From NCBI GenBank assembly GCA_903839695.1, contig CAIMDI010000017.1:1-51887 (forward strand): a DNA stretch of 51,887 nt, written 5' to 3'. Origin of the DNA: Candidatus Tayloriibacteriota bacterium (GTDB lineage: Bacteria > Patescibacteriota > Minisyncoccia > Phycocordibacterales > PALSA-1337). Both the position numbers and the translations under genes were made by a program. Positions 26,985 to 37,298 of this stretch are shown here, one piece after another; the first letter of the stretch is position 1; every line of letters starts with the position of its first letter. The notes beneath the pieces are model-generated. The model was given only the letters and a program-made list of their open reading frames with translations. It made no database searches and had not been told where the DNA came from.

Positions 26985-28286
26985 ATGCGAAAATCTACAC
27001 TTACAATCATCATAATAATATCAGTAGCTGTTATAGCTGCAGGCATGTATTGGTTTTTCTTTTATAATAAAACTGTTACACCAGTAACACCTGTAGCTGG
27101 GGATCAAGGTTTTACTACAATTAACAGAAATCCACCTACATCAAAAGGCGCAACCTCCACCACAACCTCAACAACCACTACAGGTATTACAAAAACAAGC
27201 ACGACCACATCACAATACGGCACAAAGATGAGATTACCAAAACTTCGTCAATTAAGCACAACACCTGTTGCTGGTATGTTTGCAAGTACAACAAAAATAA
27301 AATCATCCGCATTGGCAAGCACAACAATAGACGAAACAATAGTTAGGTTTATTGATAGGGGTGCGGGACATATTTTTCAAGCAAATGATTTGAATTTAGA
27401 TATTGAAAAAATTTCAAATACCACTTTACCTAAAATATATGAAGGGTATTGGAATAAAAATCTCACGGCCATGGTGCTTAGATATCTAAAGGATGATACC
27501 GACTACGTTACAAATTTTTATGCTGAATTACGCAAACCTGCAACATCTACAAACCTTTCAACAACACAGTACGAAATTAAAGGTAAATATCTTTTACAGA
27601 GTATAGATCAGGTTGTTGTATCACCACTTGGAGATAAAATCTTTACTTGGAATATCGAGGGTGGAAATGGTGTTGGTTACTTGTCTTCATTTGATGATAA
27701 AAGTAAAGTAAAACTAATAGACACACCACTTACTCAAATGAATATTGATTGGCAAGATCCATTAAATGTTTCTATGACAACAAAAGGTTCTGGGCTATCG
27801 TCAGGATATTCTTATTTAGTAAATACAAAAACTGGCTCAATAACAAAATTTCTTAGTGGTATAAAAGGTTTATCAGCAAAATACAGCAAAGATTCAAAGA
27901 ATATCATATATTCTAGTGGTGGAAGCACAATAAAAACAAGTGTTTTGGGTACACAAAATTCTACATCTACAGAGGTTATTTTTGGTACCATTGTAGACAA
28001 ATGTGTATGGAGTTCATTAAGAAAAAATGAAGTTTATTGTGCTGTGCCAAATGAAATACCAGAGGGTCTATATCCTGATGATTGGTATAAAGGTAAAGTA
28101 TCCTTTGTAGACAAAATATGGCACCTCGATACAGTAACAGGAGAGGTGCACTTAATCGCCAATCTATCATTGCTTTCTAAAGATCTCATTGACGCAACAC
28201 AACTCACACTAGACCCTAAAGAGAATTATCTGTATTTCATAAACAAACAAGATCTTACACTTTGGTCTCTTGATTTAAATCAGTAA
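26985..28286 (+). CDS. Membrane-anchored protein with Thr-rich linker and probable beta-propeller
   Basis: N-terminal TM, 'TSTTTTGITKTSTTTS' linker, repeated beta-rich C-terminal region. Confidence 0.6.
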   Translation: MRKSTLTIIIIISVAVIAAGMYWFFFYNKTVTPVTPVAGDQGFTTINRNPPTSKGATSTTTSTTTTGITKTSTTTSQYGTKMRLPKLRQLSTTPVAGMFASTTKIKSSALASTTIDETIVRFIDRGAGHIFQANDLNLDIEKISNTTLPKIYEGYWNKNLTAMVLRYLKDDTDYVTNFYAELRKPATSTNLSTTQYEIKGKYLLQSIDQVVVSPLGDKIFTWNIEGGNGVGYLSSFDDKSKVKLIDTPLTQMNIDWQDPLNVSMTTKGSGLSSGYSYLVNTKTGSITKFLSGIKGLSAKYSKDSKNIIYSSGGSTIKTSVLGTQNSTSTEVIFGTIVDKCVWSSLRKNEVYCAVPNEIPEGLYPDDWYKGKVSFVDKIWHLDTVTGEVHLIANLSLLSKDLIDATQLTLDPKENYLYFINKQDLTLWSLDLNQ

Positions 28287-28306
28287 TAGATTTCGATAAT
28301 AAGTTA

Positions 28307-29035
28307 TTATAGTGGTTGATGTTTACTAATATGTCTTCTTACAACAAGCTCTTGGGCTAGAGTAAATAGACTTCCAACTGTCCAATACAGTGCAACAACG
28401 GCTGCAATTTTGTATGTAAACATAAACACCATAACAGGGAGTACATATTTCATGCTTTTCATCATGTTTTGAGTCATATCTGCCTGTGGAGACGAAGATT
28501 TTTGATTACTACCTGCAGATGCAACAGAAAAATGTAATTGTACATACTGAGCGATAGAGGCAATAATGGCTAAATATATATTTGGTGATCCAACATCTAT
28601 AATACCCAAAAAGTGCATACTAATAGTTGGTACAGAAACAAAGCTGTAAAGTAAGGTTGTTTTTACTACTGGCAAACCAGACCTTATAAAAATAGAGTAC
28701 AGAGCAAAGATAATTGGTATTTGAATAAACAACATAAAGAAGCTTGAAAATGGATTTACTCCTCTTTCTTTATATAAAGCCATTATTTTTAAGGTCTGTT
28801 GTTGTTTGTCTGTAACAGTATTCTTTATTTTATTTAATTCTGGCTCTATTTCTTTCATTCTGACTTGAGTAACAATAGACTTTTTTGAAAGGGGGAAGAG
28901 TATAAGTCTAACAACTATAGTTAAGATAATAACCGCCATACCAGCGTCTACCCAAGGAAAAACATCCATCAAGTAAATAAGACTGTTATAAAGTGGGTTA
29001 AAGACAAAAACATTGTATAAATATGACATATACAA
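28307..29035 (-). CDS. yidC: YidC/Oxa1 membrane insertase
   Basis: 'GMAVIILTIVVRLILFPLSKKSI', 'FSSFFMLFIQIPIIFALY', 'ALYWTVGSLFTLAQELVVRR'; oriC synteny. Confidence 0.95.
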   Translation of the reverse strand: MYMSYLYNVFVFNPLYNSLIYLMDVFPWVDAGMAVIILTIVVRLILFPLSKKSIVTQVRMKEIEPELNKIKNTVTDKQQQTLKIMALYKERGVNPFSSFFMLFIQIPIIFALYSIFIRSGLPVVKTTLLYSFVSVPTISMHFLGIIDVGSPNIYLAIIASIAQYVQLHFSVASAGSNQKSSSPQADMTQNMMKSMKYVLPVMVFMFTYKIAAVVALYWTVGSLFTLAQELVVRRHISKHQPL

Positions 29036-29039
29036 TATT

Positions 29040-29375
29040 CTACTTTAAAAGACCACATTTAACAAAGGCATTTTCTATTTCTTTTTTCAATTCTATTTGC
29101 TTTAATTTCAAGGTTTCTGCTTTTACTACAATAACCACCTTTTGATTTGATATTATATTTGGAATCAAAGCCTCAATAATTGAATAAACTCTTCTTTTCG
29201 TCTTATTCCTTAAAACTGCAGTATTTGCAACCTTTTTTGAAATAGAAATAGCAAAACGACTATGTGTATCACTCATCGACTTACGTATAACAAAATAAGG
29301 TGAATGTGAAATTTCACCTTTTTTTATTATATCCTTAAACAGACGCACCGAAATCCTCTTTGAGCGAGGTAGCAT
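29040..29375 (-). CDS. rnpA: Ribonuclease P protein component
   Basis: 'MLPRSKRISVRLF', 'RFAISISKKVANTAVLRNKTKRRV'; between rpmH and yidC. Confidence 0.92.
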   Translation of the reverse strand: MLPRSKRISVRLFKDIIKKGEISHSPYFVIRKSMSDTHSRFAISISKKVANTAVLRNKTKRRVYSIIEALIPNIISNQKVVIVVKAETLKLKQIELKKEIENAFVKCGLLK

Positions 29376-29380
29376 ATGTG

Positions 29381-29515
29381 TTATACAGCTATTTTCTTGC
29401 GTCCTTTTGTTCGACGGCGTCTCAGAACGTTTCTTCCTGTAGAAGATTTTGAACGAACTAGGAAACCATGTGTCTTTGCTCTCTTTCTTTTCTTTGGTTG
29501 ATATGTAAATGACAT
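29381..29515 (-). CDS. rpmH: 50S ribosomal protein L34 (absent from the ORF track; 44 aa)
   Basis: Reverse-strand translation [44 protein letters not shown]. Confidence 0.97.
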   Translation of the reverse strand: MSFTYQPKKRKRAKTHGFLVRSKSSTGRNVLRRRRTKGRKKIAV

Positions 29516-29648
29516 AGTTAGAATACTATACATCACGAGGAGAAAAAATTCAAGGACTCAAAGAAAAATTACTATTCCACAGCTTATCAACATGTTTATC
29601 AAGGTTCCACAAGTTTGCTAATTTATAAACAGGTATATAATTGCTTGC

Positions 29649-30995
29649 ATGAAAGATTATTCAGAATTATGGACACAAGCATTAACAGAAATAGAATTGG
29701 CGGTATCTAAAGCTAATTTCTCTACATGGTTCAATGATACATATATAGTCAAATCAGAAGAGGGGGTTATATTCCTTGGAGTACCAAATTCTTTTATACA
29801 ACAATGGTTATATAAGAAGTTTCACAACACAATTTTAAAATCATTAAGACAGTTAGATGAAAGTGTTAGGGCGTTGGAATACATAATCACAAAAGATTCA
29901 GACAAGAAGCGCTTGGTTGAGAAGAAGGTTCAACAAGTAAGCCCTACTATTTCTATGCCTCTTCATGATTTTTATATAGACAAAGATGACAACCTAAATC
30001 CTAGATATCTCTTTGATTCATTTGTTGTAGGGCCATTCAATGAACTTGCTCATGCAGCCTCAAAAGCTGTAGTAAAGAATCCTGGTTCAACATACAATCC
30101 ATTATTTATATATGGAAACACTGGATTAGGAAAAACCCATCTTATTCAAGCTATCGGTAATCATATAAAAAAAGATTTTCCTCAAAAGAAAGTTTTTTAT
30201 TTAACATCGGAACGTTTTGGTTCAGAATACTTTTCATCTTTGCAAACAAATAGCGCTCAGAAGTTTAAGGAGAAATATAGAAAATATGATGTTATTATCA
30301 TGGACGATGTTCAATTCTTTGCTAGTAAGGAGAAATTTCAAGAAGAGCTTTTTCACTTATTTGAAACTTTCTATCAATCAAATCGTCAATTGGTTTTTTC
30401 TTCTGATAAACATCCCAATTTCATACCAGGCCTTGAAAACAGACTAAAATCTCGTTTTGTTGCTGGAATGATTATAGATATACCAACCCCAGACCAAGAA
30501 TCAAAATTAGCCATAATTAGGGCTAAAAGCTTAAATAATAATATCGAATTAAACGAGGAAATACTTAATTTTCTTACCTTAAGTATTGAAAGTAATGTTA
30601 GAGAGATAGAGGGTACAATAAACGCAATCGCCTGCCAAACACAATTAAAAAATAGACCTTTATCTCTATTAGAAATTAAAAGTCTTATCAAAAACAATAC
30701 CAAACCTAAGAAAAATATTTCAGTTAAAGATGTTATTAAACTTATTACAGGATTTTATAATATTTCTGAAGATAGTATTTTTGATAAAACAAGAAAAAAA
30801 GAAGTTGTTAGGCCAAGGCAAATCATAATGTACATACTTCGTGAAGATTTTAATTTATCATTTCCTTCAATTGGAGAGAAGTTGGGTGGTAGGGATCATA
30901 CAACAGTTATTCATTCATGTGAAAAGGTTAAAGAGGATTTAAAAACAAATCCTATATTAATAGGGGAGATATCACAAATAAGAGCTATGTTATAA
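29649..30995 (+). CDS. dnaA: Chromosomal replication initiator DnaA
   Basis: 'NPLFIYGNTGLGKTHLIQAIGN', 'IIMDDVQFFASKEK', 'GGRDHTTVIHSCEKV'. Confidence 0.98.
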   Translation: MKDYSELWTQALTEIELAVSKANFSTWFNDTYIVKSEEGVIFLGVPNSFIQQWLYKKFHNTILKSLRQLDESVRALEYIITKDSDKKRLVEKKVQQVSPTISMPLHDFYIDKDDNLNPRYLFDSFVVGPFNELAHAASKAVVKNPGSTYNPLFIYGNTGLGKTHLIQAIGNHIKKDFPQKKVFYLTSERFGSEYFSSLQTNSAQKFKEKYRKYDVIIMDDVQFFASKEKFQEELFHLFETFYQSNRQLVFSSDKHPNFIPGLENRLKSRFVAGMIIDIPTPDQESKLAIIRAKSLNNNIELNEEILNFLTLSIESNVREIEGTINAIACQTQLKNRPLSLLEIKSLIKNNTKPKKNISVKDVIKLITGFYNISEDSIFDKTRKKEVVRPRQIIMYILREDFNLSFPSIGEKLGGRDHTTVIHSCEKVKEDLKTNPILIGEISQIRAML

Positions 30996-31233
30996 AACTG
31001 TTAATAATTGTGGGAAAACTGTGAAGAAAATTGTTTATCCTGTTAATAAAAAACACTAAAACAAAACAAATTAACAAAAAATTTAAATTAAAAAATACTT
31101 ATTAAATACTATGAGAATTTTATCCACAAAATCACATCAAATAATAAGCCTTAATATAAGGATATAAAATAGTTATCACCATATCCACAGGACTAATAGT
31201 AATAATAAATTATTTATATAATAATCAAACAAA
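30996..31233. other. oriC: Putative oriC (dnaA-dnaN spacer)
   Basis: Perfect DnaA box TTATCCACA 31120-31128, near-match ATATCCACA 31181-31189, AT-rich tract at ~31055-31110; dnaA-dnaN synteny. Confidence 0.75.
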
Positions 31234-32340
31234 ATGAAAATTGAATGTGTACAAGAAAAAATAAAAGAAGCAGTAGGGTTAGCTGAAAGGGTAGCTGGCA
31301 AGCATATGACTCTTCCAGTACTTTCTTGTTTACTTTTAGATGCAACATCAAAAAATAATTTAATAATAAAATCAACAAATCTTGATTTGGGTATTGAAAT
31401 TTCTATACCAGCAAAAATAGACGAGGTTGGTATGGTTGCAGTTCCATCACAAATACTAAAATCTTTTATTGAAAGCGTCACAGCTGAAGATAAAAGTATA
31501 AAACTAGTAACTGATCAAAATAATTTAAAAGTAGTCACTGCGCGCAGTTCTGGGTCAATCAAGACTATAATAGCTGACGACTTCCCAAGTATTCCTAGAA
31601 TCACAGATGGTAATAAATTCTATTTAAATGGAAGTGATTTTGCTAGAGGATTGAAATCGGTTTGGTATAGTTCATCTGTTTCTAGTATTAAACCTGAGCT
31701 TTCAAGTGTTTATGTGTATTGCGACGGTGATTTTGTTGTTTTTGTTGCTACAGATGCATTTAGATTGGCCGAAAAAAGAATAAAAATTAAAAAAACAAAA
31801 GATTTTGGACAAATACTTATTCCTTTTAAGAATGTTCCTGAAATTATAAGGATACTAGAGAATATAAATGATGAAATTGAAGTTAATTTAGATAAAAACC
31901 AAATTTCCTTTACCTATAAAGGTATATTTCTTGTTTCTAGAGTAGTAGATGGTGTTTTTCCTGATTATAAACAGATTATCCCCAAGAGTAGTAGTACAGA
32001 AGTTATTGTTCTTAAACAAGACTTATTAAACGCACTTAAAATATCAAATATATTTTCTGATAAATTTAATCAAATTAATTTTAAAATAAATCCAAGTGGT
32101 AAGATTTGTGAAATAAAAACGAAAAATAATGATGTTGGGGAAAACAATACGAGTTTAGACTCCACGATAACAGGGGAGCCAATAGAGATAAATTTTAATT
32201 ATAAATATATAGTTGATTGTTTTCAGTCTATAGAATCCGATAGTCTTACTATTTACTTCAATGGAATGACTAAACCTATGATTATTTCTCCTATTTCAGA
32301 CAGCACATTTAGATATTTAGTTATGCCAATGAATAAATAA
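31234..32340 (+). CDS. dnaN: DNA polymerase III beta subunit (sliding clamp)
   Basis: 'LPVLSCLLLDATSKNNLIIKSTNLDLGIEISIPA', 'FVATDAFRLAEK', 'YLVMPM'. Confidence 0.97.
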   Translation: MKIECVQEKIKEAVGLAERVAGKHMTLPVLSCLLLDATSKNNLIIKSTNLDLGIEISIPAKIDEVGMVAVPSQILKSFIESVTAEDKSIKLVTDQNNLKVVTARSSGSIKTIIADDFPSIPRITDGNKFYLNGSDFARGLKSVWYSSSVSSIKPELSSVYVYCDGDFVVFVATDAFRLAEKRIKIKKTKDFGQILIPFKNVPEIIRILENINDEIEVNLDKNQISFTYKGIFLVSRVVDGVFPDYKQIIPKSSSTEVIVLKQDLLNALKISNIFSDKFNQINFKINPSGKICEIKTKNNDVGENNTSLDSTITGEPIEINFNYKYIVDCFQSIESDSLTIYFNGMTKPMIISPISDSTFRYLVMPMNK

Positions 32341-32342
32341 TT

Positions 32343-32591
32343 ATGAAAGGAATAGGAAATTTACTAGATAAATTCAAATCCATTGCCGTTCAAGAAATAA
32401 ATAAAAGAGTTTTTATTGTAGAAATAATAAAAAATAAAATTGGCGTTGATATAAAAATGGAGGACATTTCTATTAAAGACGGAATTGTGAGTATTAAAGT
32501 AAAATCAATAGTTAAAAATCAGATTTTTATAAAAAAACAGGCCTTAATTAAGGAAATATCTAAAAAGATTAATATAATTGATATTAATTAA
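32343..32591 (+). CDS. DciA/DUF721-like small protein
   Basis: 82 aa starting 2 nt after dnaN; 'ISIKDGIVSIKVKSIVKNQIFIKKQALIKEISKKIN' matches the DciA-core pattern; location fits. Confidence 0.5.
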   Translation: MKGIGNLLDKFKSIAVQEINKRVFIVEIIKNKIGVDIKMEDISIKDGIVSIKVKSIVKNQIFIKKQALIKEISKKINIIDIN

Positions 32592-32607
32592 GTATTTTGT
32601 ATAAATT

Positions 32608-35154
32608 TTATTGAGAAATCATTATATCAACAGAAGCTTCTGTTCTATTGTAAACAGAGTCATAGGATATTATTTTTATAGAATTTCTATTTGGAAGAAT
32701 GTCACCAATATCAGTAGGTATAAAGCTTAAAGACGAAGGATCTCTTTCATTAGACAATACATATTTATTATTAATATATAATTCAGATTTTTTTAAAGGA
32801 TATTTTCCTGTGTATTCAAGTTTTATGGTTAATCTAGAATTAATACTTACAGATTCATCTTGAATAGGGGACTTTATGGATATTTTAGGCATATTTGCCT
32901 CTACGTGAATATCATCAGTTTCTTTTGGTATGGTATAAGTTGTTGTTTCTTTAAAATTAGGATTATTTTTTTGCCATTCATCAAACCATTTTCTAACACC
33001 ATATTCCCAGTATTCAAATTGACCTTCTTTTTTAGGATCAGATGGAATATCTCCAGTAGGATTGTCTTTATCTACCCAATTTAATATTGTGTGAACACTA
33101 GGAAATACAACTTCTTCTGTGGTTTGTTGAGGTGTAAGGTTTGTAGCAACTTTTTTTGATATAGAATCAATTTTATAAGAAACACCACCTTTCCATATTC
33201 CACGTAGCACAGGTTTTGTGTCAATATTTATTGGATCTGGTTTTTTGAATGATTCTTTTGGAAACATATCATTGATTTCTGTCATAAATGCACCCCATAC
33301 AGGAACAATTACTAGTCCGGCAACCTTTTTTATCATGGGTGTATTGTCGTTTTTACCAGCCCAAGCACCAACTACAATATTTGGTGTATAGCCTTCAACC
33401 CATACATCTCTATAGTCATTTGTTGTTCCTGTTTTTATTGCCACCTGCCTACCAAGACCGTTTATTATAGGGTTAAGGCTAGAGGTTCTTACAGAAGGAT
33501 CAGATAAAATGTCAGAAATTTGTCTTACTGGTTGTGGTGGAATAACCTGAACAGGGTTTATTGTTGGTTCTTCCAAAACAACACCTTTTGAATCTTCAAT
33601 TCTTAAAATAGAACGATAAGGATTTCTTATTCCATCATTTGCAAAAACACCATAAGCACTAGTTAAATCTAATAATGAAACCTCTCCACCCCCGAGAACA
33701 AGTGTTAAACCGTATTTATTGGGATCCTTAAGGCTGGTAATACCCATAGCTTCAGCGGTATTCATGGCTTCTTTTATCCCTACAAGATATAGTGCTTTAA
33801 CAGCTGGAATATTCCTAGATCTAGCTAGGGCCATTCTAATACTCTCCGGACCTTCATATAAACCATCAAAATCCTCGGGAGAATAACAAACCTTTTCCGG
33901 ATTAGCTTTTGGATCTTTGGGTTTACCCTCAACAGTGCAATTTGTTGAAAATTCGGTTTTTGTATCGAATAAAACAGTTTCAGGATTATATCCTTTCATA
34001 AAAGCAGTGGCATAGACGAATGGTTTGAATGTTGATCCTGGTTGTCTATATGCTGTTGAAATGTTGAAATTACCTTGAATTTTTTTATCAAAATAATCTC
34101 TTGATCCGACCATTGTTAATATATCACCAGTTTTAGGGTCAATAGCTATCATTGCTGTATTACTAGCGTTAAATGAAGATTCAAGTGTAGGAGCAAAGTT
34201 TGTTATTACCTTTTCTGCTTTTTCTTGCATTCTGTAATCGAGAGTTGTTATAACTTTTAGACCACCTTCTTCTACAACCGCTTCACCATATTTGCTTACT
34301 AAATAATCTTTCACATATAAGGAAAAATGGGGAGCCCTTATTCCTGTTGTGTTTTTCTCCAAAAAGACAACTTCCTGTTTTAATGCTGCCTGATACTCGT
34401 CCTCATTTATAAAGTTGTTTTCTTTCATCTTTAATAACACAAGTTTTTGTCTGGCATCTAGAGAGTTTTTGTTTTTTCCATATGGTGAGTAAAAGGTTGG
34501 GGCTTGAGGTATAGCACCGAGATATGCCGCCTCAGCCAAAGTTACATCTTTTGCAGATTTTCCAAAAAAAGTTTTACTAGCTTCTTCAACTCCGTAAACA
34601 CTTCCACCATATGGAGTATCGTTTAAATAGGTATCTAATATTTGATCTTTTGTAAGTACCTTTTCTAGTTTAATAGCCAAAACCCATTCTTTAAGTTTTC
34701 TTGTTATGGTTTGGTCTTTTGTAAGAATTGAGTTTTTTATTACTTGCTGAGTTATAGTCGAACCTCCTTGTTTTGGTCCTGATCCAGGTGTTATGTCGGC
34801 AAGAATCGCGCGAAATATTGCTGTTGGTTTTATTCCGATATGCTGATAAAACTCATTATCTTCTATTGCTATTGTTGCATTCTTAATGTCTTTAGAAATA
34901 TCATCAAAAGCAATAATCGTTCTTTTTGTGTCATTGTGAATATTATATAAAAGTATTTGTCCTGTTCTGTCAAAAATTTTTGTTGATTGAGATACCTTTC
35001 TGGCTTCAAATGCGCTTAAGTCTGGTATTTGTAGGGAAGAAAACCATAATATAGCGATACCAGAACAAAGAAAAAACCCTGAAAACATAACAAGCACAAA
35101 TATTTTTGTTAGTTTACCAAATGATGTGTTAAAAAATTTTCTTCTTTTTGGCAT
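32608..35154 (-). CDS. Class A penicillin-binding protein (PBP1A family)
   Basis: Transglycosylase 'AIEDNEFYQHIGIKPTAI', 'QGGSTITQQVIKN'; transpeptidase 'STFKPFVYATAF', 'KTGTTNDYRDVW'. Confidence 0.96.
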   Translation of the reverse strand: MPKRRKFFNTSFGKLTKIFVLVMFSGFFLCSGIAILWFSSLQIPDLSAFEARKVSQSTKIFDRTGQILLYNIHNDTKRTIIAFDDISKDIKNATIAIEDNEFYQHIGIKPTAIFRAILADITPGSGPKQGGSTITQQVIKNSILTKDQTITRKLKEWVLAIKLEKVLTKDQILDTYLNDTPYGGSVYGVEEASKTFFGKSAKDVTLAEAAYLGAIPQAPTFYSPYGKNKNSLDARQKLVLLKMKENNFINEDEYQAALKQEVVFLEKNTTGIRAPHFSLYVKDYLVSKYGEAVVEEGGLKVITTLDYRMQEKAEKVITNFAPTLESSFNASNTAMIAIDPKTGDILTMVGSRDYFDKKIQGNFNISTAYRQPGSTFKPFVYATAFMKGYNPETVLFDTKTEFSTNCTVEGKPKDPKANPEKVCYSPEDFDGLYEGPESIRMALARSRNIPAVKALYLVGIKEAMNTAEAMGITSLKDPNKYGLTLVLGGGEVSLLDLTSAYGVFANDGIRNPYRSILRIEDSKGVVLEEPTINPVQVIPPQPVRQISDILSDPSVRTSSLNPIINGLGRQVAIKTGTTNDYRDVWVEGYTPNIVVGAWAGKNDNTPMIKKVAGLVIVPVWGAFMTEINDMFPKESFKKPDPINIDTKPVLRGIWKGGVSYKIDSISKKVATNLTPQQTTEEVVFPSVHTILNWVDKDNPTGDIPSDPKKEGQFEYWEYGVRKWFDEWQKNNPNFKETTTYTIPKETDDIHVEANMPKISIKSPIQDESVSINSRLTIKLEYTGKYPLKKSELYINNKYVLSNERDPSSLSFIPTDIGDILPNRNSIKIISYDSVYNRTEASVDIMISQ

Positions 35155-35234
35155 TTAGAAATTTTATCATAAATATGTTACATTACATAGTAATAGATCA
35201 TATAAATTCAATGAATAATTTAAATAATATACAA

Positions 35235-36437
35235 ATGAATACAAATGAGGCAGACATAGAAAAAGTGCTTTCTCGCGGAATAGAGGCTCTTTTTCCAAAT
35301 AAAGATTTTTTAAAAAGTAAAATGATCAAGGGCGAAAGACTAACCCTTTATTTGGGGGTTGATCCTACAGGTCCAACGCTTCACCTTGGTCATGCTATAC
35401 CATTAAAGAAGTTAGGTGAATTTCAAAAACTCGGTCATCAAATCATATTATTGATAGGGGATTTTACTGCAATGATAGGAGATCCTTCAGATAAAACAGC
35501 AGCAAGAAAAAAACTTACTAGGGATCAAGTATTAGAAAATTGTAAAGAATATAAAAAACAAGTATCACCTTTTATTTCCTTCGAAGGATCAAACCCAGCA
35601 TTATTAAAATTTAATTCTGAATGGTTGTCTAAAATGAATTTTGGAGATGTTTTAGAACTTGCTTCACTTATGACTGTTGATCAAATGTTAAAAAGAGATA
35701 TGTTTGCGCGTCGTATTGAAGAGGGGAGGCCTATTTATATTCATGAATTTATGTATCCCTTAATGCAAGGCTATGACTCTGTTGCTATGAATGTAGACGG
35801 AGAAATAGGTGGAAATGACCAAACGTTTAACATGCTTACTGGCCGAGACCTTATAAAAACATTAAAAGGTAAAGAAAAATTTGTCGTTACAACAAAACTT
35901 CTCACAGACTCTTCTGGTAAAAAAATGGGAAAAACAGAGGGTAATATGGTAAGTTTAAATCAATCACCAGAAGATATTTTTGGAAAGATCATGAGTTGGT
36001 CAGATGAACTTATTTTGCCTGGACTTGAAATAGCAACATCGATACCCAATGAGGACATAGAGTCTATCAAAAAAATGCTTGAGTCCGGATCAAATCCAAA
36101 GGATTATAAAATGATACTAGCAAAAGAAATTGTTACCATGATACATGGAGCAGATTCTGCCGAAGTTGCACAAAAATCTTTTGAAAATACTTTTTCAAAA
36201 GGTGAAATACCAGAAGATATAAAAGAAATAGAAGCTAGTTCGGGTTCTTTGCTTAGAGATTTGTTGGTAAAGGGTGGTATTGTAAGTTCAAATGCTGATT
36301 GGAAAAGGTTGGTGGAGGGCAATGCTATATCATTTTTGGAAAAAGATGAAACAGTTTCCGATATACTTATTAAAATAGAGAAAGACTGCACAGTACGTGT
36401 TGGTAAAAAGAGATTTGCTAAAATAAAGATTAAGTAA
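35235..36437 (+). CDS. tyrS: Tyrosyl-tRNA synthetase
   Basis: 'YLGVDPTGPTLHLGHAIPLKKL', 'KMGKTEGNMVSL', S4-like C-terminus. ORF opens at 35148, but that overlaps the PBP start; ATG at 35235 (or 35211) is more plausible. Confidence 0.95.
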   Translation: MNTNEADIEKVLSRGIEALFPNKDFLKSKMIKGERLTLYLGVDPTGPTLHLGHAIPLKKLGEFQKLGHQIILLIGDFTAMIGDPSDKTAARKKLTRDQVLENCKEYKKQVSPFISFEGSNPALLKFNSEWLSKMNFGDVLELASLMTVDQMLKRDMFARRIEEGRPIYIHEFMYPLMQGYDSVAMNVDGEIGGNDQTFNMLTGRDLIKTLKGKEKFVVTTKLLTDSSGKKMGKTEGNMVSLNQSPEDIFGKIMSWSDELILPGLEIATSIPNEDIESIKKMLESGSNPKDYKMILAKEIVTMIHGADSAEVAQKSFENTFSKGEIPEDIKEIEASSGSLLRDLLVKGGIVSSNADWKRLVEGNAISFLEKDETVSDILIKIEKDCTVRVGKKRFAKIKIK

Positions 36438-36505
36438 AATAAACAAACAAAATCAATTTAACTGGTTTGAAATATCTTGTATTTAAAACCAATGTCGGGT
36501 ATTTA

Positions 36506-36733
36506 TTATTGCTCCCACTTGTCTTTAAAAGGATCAACTTCGTCGTCATCAAGTATTCCTGATTCCTCGTCTTCATCCTCTTCGTCAATTTCTTCGATTA
36601 AGACAATAGCCTCGTCTTCTAATAGTAAATCTGGGTCAAGGATTTTTTCTGTTTCTTTTTCTTCACCAACTACGGCCTTTTTTTTACCAACCTTTTTTTC
36701 TTCTGTTTTTGCTTTAACTTTTGCTTTTGGCAT
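36506..36733 (-). CDS. Small bipolar protein (Lys-rich N-terminus, Asp/Glu-rich C-terminus)
   Basis: MPKAKVKAKTEEKKVGKKK…LIEEIDEEDEDEESGILDDDEVDPFKDKWEQ. Confidence 0.6.
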   Translation of the reverse strand: MPKAKVKAKTEEKKVGKKKAVVGEEKETEKILDPDLLLEDEAIVLIEEIDEEDEDEESGILDDDEVDPFKDKWEQ

Positions 36734-36825
36734 ATTTTTTATTTAATTTATTAAATAATCTTTAGGATTTCATATTTGTAACAAAACTAATTAACTTTTG
36801 CAAATTATTGAGGCTGTGGAAAACT

Positions 36826-37296
36826 TTAAATAGCCTTTTCTTTAACATGAGCCTGGCAGGTGAGTGCGACAGCTATGGCGTCATATTCGTCATCAAGCGC
36901 CTTTTTAGCCTTAATTTTTAACAATAATGGAATCATTTTGATTATTTGTGATTTATCACTAGCGCCATGACCAGTAACAGCCACCTTAATTTCTGGTGGA
37001 CTATATTCATATATTTTTATATTTTTTAAACTTGCTTCATAAGATATTACTCCACGTGCTTCTGCTACTCGCATGGCTGTTTTTTGATTTTTTGTAATAA
37101 AAAGTGATTCTAAAGCCATAACATCCGGAGAAAACTCTTTTATTATTTGACCTATTCTAATACCAATTTCCCTAAGCCTTTTGTGAAAATCATCTTTTGG
37201 TGAAGTAGAAAAACACTCTGAGTGAAGTAAAATATTTTTCTCCACAATGGCAATTCCAACTCTATCGTATCCAGGATCTATTCCTAGGATTCTCAT
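36826..37296 (-). CDS. ruvC: Holliday junction endonuclease RuvC
   Basis: 'MRILGIDPGYDRVGIAIVE', 'MALESLFITKNQKTAMRVAEARGVI', 'DEYDAIAVAL'. Confidence 0.95.
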   Translation of the reverse strand: MRILGIDPGYDRVGIAIVEKNILLHSECFSTSPKDDFHKRLREIGIRIGQIIKEFSPDVMALESLFITKNQKTAMRVAEARGVISYEASLKNIKIYEYSPPEIKVAVTGHGASDKSQIIKMIPLLLKIKAKKALDDEYDAIAVALTCQAHVKEKAI

Positions 37297-37298
37297 GA

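Noticed and set aside
36477-36746. 89-aa Ser-rich ORF on the + strand
   Set aside because: Mirror of the acidic repeat-like 36506-36733 gene (GAA/GAT codons read antisense as Ser).
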